Positions 1 through 6,617 of a DNA stretch of 21,042 nucleotides are shown here, one piece after another. The first letter of the stretch is position 1; every line of letters starts with the position of its first letter. A program made the position numbers and the translations under genes. The notes below the pieces were generated by a model. That model was not told the DNA's origin. It saw only the letters and a program-made list of their open reading frames with translations, and searched no databases. This DNA comes from CAG-390 sp045541375 (GTDB lineage Bacteria > Bacillota > Clostridia > Oscillospirales > CAG-272): the NCBI GenBank assembly GCA_045541375.1, contig JAZQJB010000025.1:1-21042 (forward strand), in the 5' to 3' direction.

Positions 1-244
1 TAGCCATGTCGTTCTGTGAGCCAAGGAGTTGACTGCCTTATTTGTCTTCCTAAGACCGCTTGGCCTCCGACTTAGCTTTCGCTGTCGGGGCGCTGTTTGC
101 GCGGTTCCACCCGAATTTATAACTTAAATTTAGTATTCAAAATGACACAGCGGTGGTACCCTTTGCGGTCTCGACAGAAGCTTTCAGCAAGCGCTTCCTC
201 TCTTTGGACGAAACTTGGCAAGGACGTGTCCGTTGCATTTACGA
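1..244 (-). ncRNA. T-box leader (tRNA-sensing riboswitch), probably threonine-type; downstream gene outside window
   Basis: The minus-strand RNA begins just after a consensus promoter and folds as a T-box. Stem I closes with CAACGG (235-230) on CCGCTG (153-148). Above the specifier loop, CCTTGC (223-218) pairs with GCAAAGG (166-160), and GTTTCG (214-209) with CGAGAC (173-168). The conserved AGAGAG lies at 203-198, and GAAGC/GCTTC (197-193, 181-177) caps a loop with GCTGAAA. The antiterminator is complete: UCGGG (114-110), the seven-base bulge UGGAACC (109-103), GCGC (102-99), loop AAACA, GCGC (93-90), CCCGA (89-85). The specifier loop 3' strand reads GUACCA; ACC followed by A suggests threonine, which is inference. 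A competing hairpin (91-63) has a GAAA loop, but no U-tract follows before the window edge. T-boxes bind uncharged tRNA and usually control synthetase, biosynthesis or amino-acid transport genes. Confidence 0.85.
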
Positions 245-250
245 TATAAT

Positions 251-279
251 ATTATACACCTCGCCGACCGATTTGTCAA
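251..279 (-). promoter_or_regulatory. Sigma-A promoter of the T-box transcript
   Basis: On the minus strand TTGACA (279-274) and TATAAT (256-251) are separated by exactly 17 bases, so both hexamers are perfect. The start should lie near 244, just before the first T-box stem. The -35 begins about 20 bases past the stop of the mgsA-like gene, and I see no terminator between them. Confidence 0.85.
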
Positions 280-298
280 GAGCGAGTAAAAAATTTTA

Positions 299-724
299 TC
301 AGAACTTATGTGAAGTGTGCGAAGTTCTCGGATTTACAAATGCGCGCCAATCAAGGTCGCCGCGGTCAAGCGCGATGATAAGAGCCTCCGCAGTACCGAT
401 ATTGGTAGCAACGGGGATGTTATACATATCGCAAAGGCGCAAAAGCTCGTTTGAACGCTCATTGACGAGAACCGAAGGATCTGTATTGCGGAAGTCGATA
501 AGAAGGTCGATCTCGTTATAAGCGATTCTCTGCGCTATCTGCTCCTCTCCGCCCTGATCGCCGGTGAGAAGACGTTCGATGCGAAGGCCGGTCGCCTCGG
601 AAATATACTTTGCCGTAATACTTGTGGCATAAAGATTATGCTTACAGAGTATTCCGCAATAAGCGGTACAAAACTCCGCCATCAACTCTTTTTTCTTGTC
701 GTGTGCAACGATAGCTATTTCCAT
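299..724 (-). CDS. Methylglyoxal synthase-like protein with altered active site
   Basis: This 141-residue protein aligns without gaps, at an offset of 11, to E. coli MgsA as I recall it. Shared features include the N-terminal VAHDKKK (H8, D9), YAT (32-34), TGDQGG (54-59) and the C-terminal IPVATNIGTAE. MgsA converts dihydroxyacetone phosphate to methylglyoxal. Here the residues matching E. coli Asp71, Asp91, His98 and Asp101 are Glu60, Asn80, Val87 and Arg90, and phosphate-binding Thr47 is Ile36. The fold is therefore clear but normal catalysis is doubtful; it could be a sensor or a changed enzyme. AAAGGA sits about 9 bases before the ATG. It lies 30 bp downstream of the minD-like gene and probably shares its transcript. 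In many Clostridia mgsA ends a min gene cluster, so the context is ancestral. I withhold the symbol because activity is uncertain. Confidence 0.85.
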   Translation of the reverse strand: MEIAIVAHDKKKELMAEFCTAYCGILCKHNLYATSITAKYISEATGLRIERLLTGDQGGEEQIAQRIAYNEIDLLIDFRNTDPSVLVNERSNELLRLCDMYNIPVATNIGTAEALIIALDRGDLDWRAFVNPRTSHTSHKF

Positions 725-754
725 TTATATCAGTCCTTTCGCAATGTATTTTCT

Positions 755-1564
755 TTAAGAATAAAGTAATTTTCTTCTCTTTTTTTCAGGGAGATACGAC
801 ATTATCGGTATTCTCTCTCCGCAAAGCCTCTGCGAGGTTTCATCAAAGGCATCGCGGACCTTTTCGCGGTCGCGGCGCATCTGGAAAGCAAGCTTGCCCG
901 AGATCTGCGCCTTTTCAAGATCCCTTGAATCGGGGATCACGCCGATAAGCGGGATATGCGTGCGGTCAATGAGCCAATTAAGACCGGGGCTTGTCCCGTC
1001 AAGAACGCCCTTTTTGTCATATCTGTTTATGATGAGGTATTGCTCCTCAACTCCGAGATCCTCAAGCTGATAACCCGTCTTTTCGGCACCGCGCACAGTC
1101 GTCGGCTGATGCGAGGTTACGATGAGCGCGGCATCGGCAGCGGGAGCTACCAATGGAAGCGTTCCGTCAAGCGCACCGGGTGTATCGATGAAAACGTACT
1201 CGCAGAAGAATTCGCGAGCCGCAGCCATAACAGCCTCCTTGAATTGCTCGGGGGTAAATTCATCCTTTTTGATGTGGGGAGCGGCAATAAACTTGAGCCT
1301 TTCCTCGCGGTAGTCCTGCATGACCGTCTTCGAAGCCGTGGCTCGTCCGCAGACCAGATCGCAGATATCGAAAAAGACGTTTTCCTCATAGCCGAGGATA
1401 AGGTCGAGCGAGCGGTTTGAAAAATCGCAATCGACGAGAAGCACTCTTTTTCCGCTTGCGGCAATAGAAAACGCAAGATTCGCGGCGACGGTGGATTTTC
1501 CTACTCCGCCCTTGCAAGAGGTGATAAGATAAGTCTTTATGCCCTTGTTTGAACGGCTATCCAT
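755..1564 (-). CDS. MinD-like ParA-family ATPase
   Basis: A 269-residue MinD/ParA ATPase. It has the deviant Walker A CKGGVGKST (17-25, signature Lys18), the Walker A' region VDCDFSNRSLD with Asp45 and Asp47, and Walker B VFIDTPG with Asp127. IPLIGVIPDSRDLEKA near the C terminus matches MinD. MinD dimerises on membrane with ATP and positions the division site with MinC and MinE or another partner. Canonical MinD ends in an amphipathic membrane-targeting helix; here the tail is short and basic (PEKKRRKLLYS), so membrane binding is uncertain. No minC or minE is adjacent. The start is well set: AGGAGGGG lies seven bases before the ATG, behind a strong promoter. It precedes the mgsA-like gene, a pairing seen in clostridial min clusters. 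A role outside division, as in other ParA relatives, is possible. Confidence 0.85.
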   Translation of the reverse strand: MDSRSNKGIKTYLITSCKGGVGKSTVAANLAFSIAASGKRVLLVDCDFSNRSLDLILGYEENVFFDICDLVCGRATASKTVMQDYREERLKFIAAPHIKKDEFTPEQFKEAVMAAAREFFCEYVFIDTPGALDGTLPLVAPAADAALIVTSHQPTTVRGAEKTGYQLEDLGVEEQYLIINRYDKKGVLDGTSPGLNWLIDRTHIPLIGVIPDSRDLEKAQISGKLAFQMRRDREKVRDAFDETSQRLCGERIPIMSYLPEKKRRKLLYS

Positions 1565-1595
1565 TATCTCCCCTCCTACAAAAAATATATATATT

Positions 1596-1625
1596 ATTAT
1601 AGCATACTTTCGGTATAAATGTCAA
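1596..1625 (-). promoter_or_regulatory. Sigma-A promoter of the minD-like gene
   Basis: TTGACA (1625-1620) and TATAAT (1601-1596) on the minus strand are separated by 18 bases. It lies between the terminator of ywlG and the AGGAGGGG ribosome binding site at about 1577-1570, so the minD-like and mgsA-like genes form an independent unit. Confidence 0.8.
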
Positions 1626-1689
1626 TCGGATTTAAAAATATTTTTAACGTCTTTTTACCTTTTTGTGTATTTTAATGGGCAATTTTGTC

Positions 1690-1720
1690 AAAAAAACAGG
1701 CTGTTCGAGACGAACAGCCT
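1690..1720 (-). terminator. Intrinsic terminator of nagB-ywlG
   Basis: On the minus strand AGGCTGTTCG, loop TCT and CGAACAGCCT form a perfect 10-bp stem. It is followed by G and seven T (1696-1690), 8 bases past the ywlG stop. Confidence 0.92.
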
Positions 1721-1728
1721 GAAAATAA

Positions 1729-2280
1729 TCAATCGGGATAAATTGCTCTGCATCCGCCGATGAGTTTCGGGCGGGTACGGGCGCAGGTGATGGTCGCGTT
1801 TCCGATCTTTGAAAGACTTACACGAACCGGCACGGCAACAGCCTTCAGATGCATTCCGATAAGGGTAAGACCGATGTCGATACCCGCGTGAGCCGAAATG
1901 CTTTCAACTGCTGCGGGGGAATCGAATTCTCCCCAAACCTTCGTTGCCCAAGAGCCACCCGCGTGGGGATGGGGCATTACGCAGACCTCGGGAAGATTAT
2001 ACTTCTCAAGGCACTCACGCTCAACGATCAGCGCGCGGTTGAGATGCTCACAGCACTGCGCGGCGAGGTATATTCCCTTTTCGTCAAGAATGGGCTTTAC
2101 TGCCGCGAAGATAGCCTCGGCAGCTTCCGCGGAGGAATCCTTGCCTATTCTTCCGCCCGCAACCTCGGAGGTCGAGCAGCCGATGACGAGGATATCGCCC
2201 TTCTTGAGCTTTGCCTCGGCGAGAAGCTCGGTAAGAACGACCTCTGCCTCTTGCTTGACTTTGTCGAAGAATTCACTCAT
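1729..2280 (-). CDS. ywlG: UPF0340/DUF436 family protein (YwlG-like)
   Basis: A 183-residue protein recognised as the YwlG family (TIGR01440, UPF0340). It carries the N-terminal IGCSTSEVAGGRIGKDS signature (33-49) and the conserved QCCEHLNRAL (74-83) and MPHPHAGGSWA segments. The molecular function of the family is not established, so none is assigned. There is no signal peptide or membrane segment. It begins 2 bases after the nagB stop. The sequence before its ATG (AACGGCTAAAA) has no good Shine-Dalgarno, so translation is probably coupled to nagB. A terminator follows directly, making it the last gene of the nagB unit. In Bacillus the homologue neighbours other metabolic genes, so the link to amino-sugar metabolism is only contextual. 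Confidence 0.85.
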   Translation of the reverse strand: MSEFFDKVKQEAEVVLTELLAEAKLKKGDILVIGCSTSEVAGGRIGKDSSAEAAEAIFAAVKPILDEKGIYLAAQCCEHLNRALIVERECLEKYNLPEVCVMPHPHAGGSWATKVWGEFDSPAAVESISAHAGIDIGLTLIGMHLKAVAVPVRVSLSKIGNATITCARTRPKLIGGCRAIYPD

Positions 2281-2282
2281 TT

Positions 2283-3017
2283 TTAGCCGTTGTAAGCTGC
2301 CTCGTCGCAGAATACGTAAACGTTCTTATGCGAACGAAGGAGAGTAACGGGTGCGTTTGTGGTATACTTTCCGCTGAGGAGAGCCATGAGAGCGTCGTGC
2401 TTTTCCTTGCCGGAAACTACGAGAACGATGCACTCTGCGGAGAGGATGCCGTCCATACCCATAGTGATAGCGTGGCGCGGAACGTCGTCGCGGGTCTCGA
2501 AGAAGCGGGAGTTAGCATCGATGGTGCTCTCGCAAAGGGCGGTCAGGTGGGTAGCGCCGATGAGCTCTTCACCGGGCTCGTTGAAGCCGATATGGCCATT
2601 GCGTCCAACGCCGAGAAGCTGAATACCTACACCGCCTGCTGCAGCGATCTTTGCATCGTATTCCTTGCAGAAAGCATCGGGATCAGCGCACTTTCCGTCG
2701 GGAACGAAGGTGTTTGCCTTATCAATGTTAACATGATCGAAAAGGCGGTCGTTCATAAAATAGCGATAGCTCTGCTCGTGGGTGGGCTCGATGGGATAGT
2801 ATTCGTCAAGGTTATAGGACTTGATTCCGGAGAAATCGATCTTGCCCGCCTTGTTATCCTCGATAAGGCAGGAATAGATGCCCTCGGGGGAAGAACCGGT
2901 TGCAAGTCCGAGAATGCCGGTGGGATTCTCTCTGATGTAATCGGCAAATACGTCTGCCGCGCGGCGCGACATTTCGTCGTAATCTTTACAAATGATAACT
3001 CTGTTTTCGGTAAGCAT
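2283..3017 (-). CDS. nagB: Glucosamine-6-phosphate deaminase
   Basis: A 244-residue cytoplasmic enzyme that converts glucosamine-6-phosphate to fructose-6-phosphate and ammonia, feeding cell-wall amino sugars to glycolysis. Seen motifs are LATGSSP (38-44, sugar-phosphate loop), YNLDEYY with Asp71 (proton transfer), and GVGRNGHIGFNEP (137-149) containing His142 and Glu147. The position that is Asp141 in E. coli is Asn140, a change the family signature allows. The length is that of short Gram-positive NagB, without the E. coli allosteric C terminus. AGAGGTG lies about 9 bases before the ATG, and a promoter TTGAAT-17-TATAAT lies upstream. It is followed at once by ywlG. No nagA or amino-sugar transporter is in the window. 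Confidence 0.95.
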   Translation of the reverse strand: MLTENRVIICKDYDEMSRRAADVFADYIRENPTGILGLATGSSPEGIYSCLIEDNKAGKIDFSGIKSYNLDEYYPIEPTHEQSYRYFMNDRLFDHVNIDKANTFVPDGKCADPDAFCKEYDAKIAAAGGVGIQLLGVGRNGHIGFNEPGEELIGATHLTALCESTIDANSRFFETRDDVPRHAITMGMDGILSAECIVLVVSGKEKHDALMALLSGKYTTNAPVTLLRSHKNVYVFCDEAAYNG

Positions 3018-3054
3018 TTCAGTGCACCTCTTTCATAAAATTATTATTAGCTAT

Positions 3055-3083
3055 ATTATACTCTCTTTTGGTAACAAATTCAA
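3055..3083 (-). promoter_or_regulatory. Sigma-A promoter of nagB-ywlG
   Basis: On the minus strand TTGAAT (3083-3078) and TATAAT (3060-3055) are 17 bases apart, followed about 30 bases later by the nagB ribosome binding site. No clear operator palindrome is seen beside it. Confidence 0.75.
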
Positions 3084-3103
3084 GTCTTTTTTGAATTTAT
3101 TCT

Positions 3104-3137
3104 CAAAAAAAGAACCGACTCCTTGCGAAGTCGGTTC
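3104..3137 (-). terminator. Intrinsic terminator of ispH-rpsA
   Basis: On the minus strand GAACCGACT (3137-3129) pairs perfectly with AGTCGGTTC (3120-3112) and is followed by seven T. It lies about 20 bases after the stop of the fusion gene and closes the rpiR to ispH-rpsA group. Confidence 0.93.
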
Positions 3138-3157
3138 GATTTTTCAATTAACTGAAA

Positions 3158-5206
3158 TTACTCAGCGTCTGCAGCCTCGTCAGCGTAGCCGTCATCAACG
3201 TCTGCGCCGGTCTCTTCCTCAAGGAGAGCCTTGATGGAGAGGCTTACTCTCTGCTGCTCGTCGTCGATCTTGGTGATCTTAACAGAAACGGTCTGACCGG
3301 AAGCGAGGACATCGGCGGGATTGTCAACGCGGGTAAGAGCGATCTGAGAAACGTGGATAAGACCGTCAACGTCATCGGTGATCTTAGCAAATGCACCGTA
3401 GGACATGATGTTCGAGATGGTTACATCAAGAACGTCGCCCTCAGCGTACTGAGCCTTGAATACCTTCCAGGGGTGAGTCTCCTCGGTCTTGTAACCGAGA
3501 GTGATCTGCTTCTTCTCGAGGTCGAAGGACTTAACGAATACGGTAAGCTCGTCGCCGATATTGAGAATATCTGCGGGCTTATGTATAGGCTTCCAGGACA
3601 TTTCTCTCTTGTGAAGCATACCGTCTACTCCGCCGAGGTCGATGAATGCGCCGTACTCGGTCATTCCTCTAACCTTACCGGTGTAGTACTTGCCCTCTTC
3701 GATCTCTGCCCAGAAAGCAGACTCGAGAGCCTTTCTCTCTTCTCTTGCGGATGCACGGATGGAACCGACAGCGCTCTTGCCCTGACCCTTGAGCTCGATA
3801 ACCTTGAACTTAACGGTCTGGCCAACGAGAGTAGCGAGATCTCCGCCCTTGGGAACTGTAGTCTGCGATGCGGGTACGAAAATTCTTGCGCCGTAGAGCT
3901 TGATAACTACGCCGCCCTTGACAGCCTCGGCAACAACACCCTCAAGGTTCTCGCCGCTTTCCTTGGCATCAACGATGATATGCCAATTCTTGTCAAGATC
4001 TGCGCGCTTTTTGGAAACGGTTGCGCATCCGTCAACATCGCTGACACGGATAACAAATACATCTATCTCGTCACCGATCTTGTACTCGGAACTCAGCTTC
4101 AGAGAAGCATCGTCGGATATCTGATCGGCGGTCAGTATGCCGGTAACTTTTGCGCCGAGGTCGAGTTTGATCTCAACGTCGTTAACCGCAATAACGGTAC
4201 CGGTAACGGTGTCTCCTGAACTTAAAGTTTTGATTGCTGAGTCGAGCATTTCGTCAAAGCTGATTTCTGCCTTGTCGAGTTTGATTTCGCTCATTTTGTT
4301 GTATACCTCCTCTATAATGCCGCCGGGCGTTGATGCCCCTGCGACAATCCCCACTTTTTGTGGGATGCTCGGAATTAATCCGTCAAGCTCTTGCGGCTCG
4401 GAAATGCAGATCGTATTTTTGCAATTCTCCCTGCAGATCGCGAAAAGCTTCGCTGTGTTTGAGCTGTCGCGTCCGCCGATGACAATGACTGTCTCGCACG
4501 CTTTTGAGAGCTCTTCCGCTTCAAGCTGCCGAATTTCCGTAACATTACATATTGTATCAAAAATTTTGACGTTTGTATATAGTTTTTTGATAACTTTTAA
4601 TGAATATTTCCACTCTGTTAACTTTTGAGTGGTCTGTGCCGCCATTACGGGTACAATTTTGCTATTAATTGGTAATTTTTTATTCTTTGCTGCCTCTTCG
4701 ATCTCCTGTGCGGTTGAGAAGACGAAGCTCTGTCCTTCAAAATAGCTGACGATGCCAACCACCTCCGGGTGGCTTTCGGCACCGAGAAGAATGAAGATGG
4801 GCTCTTCTCCTTCAACTTCGGGCTTTGAATTCTCCGCAGCGATCTTGTGGATCTTCTTGACGTAAGGGCAAGTGCAATCGACGAAGGAAAAGCCGGTGTA
4901 CTTTTCGGAAAGCGAGGTAAGAAGCTCGCTTGTTTGCTTGGTCACGCCGTGAGCGCGGACAAACACCGTCACAGGGTTTCCCGTTTCGGTCGAGGCGGCT
5001 AATTGTTCAAGCTCCTCGATGCTCGTGACGCCGACACCCGCCGCCGCAAGCTGTGCATTATACGTATCGTTATGTATAAGCTTGCCGAGGGTAAAGATGC
5101 GGTCGCCGTCGCGGGCTGCTATCTTTTCCGCGATCATATCGGTGGCGCGCTTGACACCGAAGCAAAAGCCCGCGTGCTTGGCTACCGTTATATCGTGGTG
5201 TTTCAT
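3158..5206 (-). CDS. ispH: IspH (HMB-PP reductase) fused to ribosomal protein S1-like domains
   Basis: A 682-residue two-part protein. Residues 1-305 are IspH, the last enzyme of the MEP isoprenoid pathway, which reduces HMBPP to IPP and DMAPP with a 4Fe-4S cluster. The cluster cysteines are Cys15 (GFCFGV), Cys113 (CTCPYV) and Cys220 (TICNVT); HND (45-47), RAHGV, SHPEV and ASTPGG are also present. From about 330 to 660 there are four S1 RNA-binding repeats (about 331-399, 417-488, 504-571, 588-658), the last two (EYGAFIDLGGVDGML and SYGAFAKITDDVDGL) being the most canonical. The tail is acidic. This fusion is known from Clostridia and may be their S1 equivalent. The start overlaps plsC by four bases (ATGA), implying translational coupling. 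A strong terminator follows. There is no frame break, so it is a true fusion. Confidence 0.95.
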   Translation of the reverse strand: MKHHDITVAKHAGFCFGVKRATDMIAEKIAARDGDRIFTLGKLIHNDTYNAQLAAAGVGVTSIEELEQLAASTETGNPVTVFVRAHGVTKQTSELLTSLSEKYTGFSFVDCTCPYVKKIHKIAAENSKPEVEGEEPIFILLGAESHPEVVGIVSYFEGQSFVFSTAQEIEEAAKNKKLPINSKIVPVMAAQTTQKLTEWKYSLKVIKKLYTNVKIFDTICNVTEIRQLEAEELSKACETVIVIGGRDSSNTAKLFAICRENCKNTICISEPQELDGLIPSIPQKVGIVAGASTPGGIIEEVYNKMSEIKLDKAEISFDEMLDSAIKTLSSGDTVTGTVIAVNDVEIKLDLGAKVTGILTADQISDDASLKLSSEYKIGDEIDVFVIRVSDVDGCATVSKKRADLDKNWHIIVDAKESGENLEGVVAEAVKGGVVIKLYGARIFVPASQTTVPKGGDLATLVGQTVKFKVIELKGQGKSAVGSIRASAREERKALESAFWAEIEEGKYYTGKVRGMTEYGAFIDLGGVDGMLHKREMSWKPIHKPADILNIGDELTVFVKSFDLEKKQITLGYKTEETHPWKVFKAQYAEGDVLDVTISNIMSYGAFAKITDDVDGLIHVSQIALTRVDNPADVLASGQTVSVKITKIDDEQQRVSLSIKALLEEETGADVDDGYADEAADAE

Positions 5207-5826
5207 TTATCTTCCTCTTTTCCGAGCGCGATTATGCGGTCGAAAATATACTGCGTGATCGCTCTCGAATCGCCCTCAAGCTCTCCGCCCCTTGTGTATT
5301 CCTCGTATGGTATCGGATCGCCGATGATGAGTTTGACCTTTCTGAACGCCTTGATGCGGTATTCCTTTGTCTTTATATGGATGGGGAGAACGCTCACCTT
5401 TGCTCTTGACGCGATAAGTCCTGCGCCCGCCTTGATAGGTGTGGTCTCGGGATCAACTCCCGCGCGGCGTGTTCCCTGAGGGAACATACCGACGCAATAG
5501 CCATCCTCAAGCATCTTGATGGTCTTGATGATAACATCCGCATTCGCACCCTGTCTGTCAATAGGGTAAGCACCGAGCTGAGTTACAAGCCAACCGAGGA
5601 AAGGAACCTTGAAAAGTTCTTTTTTTGCCATAAGGCGGGGCTGATGCTTTTTGAGTACCGCGCAGATAAGCACGGGGTCAAGGACAGAAATATGATTTGC
5701 GCAAATGAGGAGCCCGCCGTCCTCAAGAGGAGGCTCTTTTTTTCTTGTCTTGCAGGAAATGCAGAAGATCAGTCTAACAAGTCCCGCAAGCAGAAAGTGG
5801 AGAAAAGCATAAAGCTTACTTTTCAT
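5203..5826 (-). CDS. plsC: 1-acyl-sn-glycerol-3-phosphate acyltransferase
   Basis: A 207-residue membrane-associated acyltransferase that adds the second acyl chain to lysophosphatidate, giving phosphatidate. The N terminus (about 5-25) is hydrophobic and likely anchors it. Motif I NHISVLD (44-50) holds the catalytic His and Asp; GAYPIDR matches motif II, FPQGTR motif III and VLPIHI motif IV. Motif III usually reads FPEGTR, so Glu is replaced by Gln here. The gene overlaps the end of cmk by 11 bases and its stop overlaps the ispH start, so the three genes are tightly packed. This order is typical of Clostridia. Substrate specificity cannot be read from the sequence. Confidence 0.92.
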   Translation of the reverse strand: MKSKLYAFLHFLLAGLVRLIFCISCKTRKKEPPLEDGGLLICANHISVLDPVLICAVLKKHQPRLMAKKELFKVPFLGWLVTQLGAYPIDRQGANADVIIKTIKMLEDGYCVGMFPQGTRRAGVDPETTPIKAGAGLIASRAKVSVLPIHIKTKEYRIKAFRKVKLIIGDPIPYEEYTRGGELEGDSRAITQYIFDRIIALGKEEDK

Positions 5827-6523
5827 ACAGCACCTCCGTGATGCCGAGCTTGTCCTTTACTATCTCGAGAAGTTCAGCAAGCGACTGTTCGGGGGTATAG
5901 CCGGTGTTGTTGAAAAGGATGGCGTCATCCGCAGGCTTCAACGGAGCAACAGCGCGGTTAGAGTCGCGGTCATCGCGCTCCTTGATATCTGCAAGAACTT
6001 GCTCGTAATCGGCAGCCTGCCCCTTTTCGATAAGCTCATTGGTGCGGCGCATTGCTCTTTCCTCGGGCGTTGCCGTGAGGAATATCTTAAGCTGTGCATC
6101 GGGCAGAATTACTGTACCAATATCTCTGCCGTCCATGATGACATTGTTTGCATCCGCAATGCTTCTCTGCATATCAAAGAGATATTCTCTGACAGCGGGG
6201 ATCGCCGATACTGCGGAAGCATAATGCGATATCTCGTGCTCACGGATTCGGTCGCCGAGGAACTCGCCGTCAAGGTACATATTCTGACGTCCGCCCTCAA
6301 ATTTTGCCTCGACCTTGATCTTTCCGAGCATTTCGGTTACCGCGGGTGCATCATCGGGCGCAATGCCTCTTGCGCGCGCGGCAAATCCTACCGTGCGATA
6401 GATAGCTCCGGTATCAACATAGGCAAAATCAAGTTTCTTTGCAAGCCCCTTTGCAAGAGTGCTCTTACCCGCACCGCCGGGGCCGTCAATGGCAATTTTG
6501 AGCGTTGTTTTTTTGTCCATCAT
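5816..6523 (-). CDS. cmk: Cytidylate kinase
   Basis: A 235-residue (d)CMP kinase that makes CDP and dCDP for nucleic acid and phospholipid precursors. The P-loop GPGGAGKS is at residues 14-21, followed by YVDTGAIYRTV and the NMP-binding MDGRDIGTV. ERDDRDSNR and the C-terminal DTG-like NNTGY segment are also typical. I start at the ATG ATG at 6523: GGAG lies 9 bases upstream. The longer frame would need a TTG that overlaps that Shine-Dalgarno. The gene follows the flavoprotein gene by about 95 bases, in which I see no convincing promoter or terminator, and overlaps plsC. It probably belongs to the transcript starting before rpiR, although a weak internal promoter is not excluded. Confidence 0.95.
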   Translation of the reverse strand: MMDKKTTLKIAIDGPGGAGKSTLAKGLAKKLDFAYVDTGAIYRTVGFAARARGIAPDDAPAVTEMLGKIKVEAKFEGGRQNMYLDGEFLGDRIREHEISHYASAVSAIPAVREYLFDMQRSIADANNVIMDGRDIGTVILPDAQLKIFLTATPEERAMRRTNELIEKGQAADYEQVLADIKERDDRDSNRAVAPLKPADDAILFNNTGYTPEQSLAELLEIVKDKLGITEVLYEK

Positions 6524-6617
6524 AATATAAGACTCCAAAAATCATAAAAAGTTTCACATATTTTCGTTTGTTTACAGAATATTTAACTATTCAGATCAAA
6601 ACACAAGGTTAGTGCGA

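Noticed and set aside
1..7. A minus-strand ATG at 7-5 as the start of the T-box target gene
   Set aside because: No Shine-Dalgarno precedes it and only two codons are visible, so it cannot be supported.
153..521. A 122-codon plus-strand frame across the T-box and the mgsA-like gene
   Set aside because: It runs antisense to a folded leader RNA, a promoter and a recognised gene, and shows no domain.
2580..2620. Asn at the usual Asp141 position of NagB as loss of activity
   Set aside because: The NagB family signature allows Asp, Glu or Asn at this place, and the His and Glu of the active site are present.
3353..4219. A 288-codon plus-strand frame over the S1 repeats
   Set aside because: It lies wholly inside the fusion gene, antisense, without domain or start signals.
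6524..6538. TTG start giving five more residues on cytidylate kinase
   Set aside because: The TTG overlaps the Shine-Dalgarno that is well spaced for the ATG at 6523.
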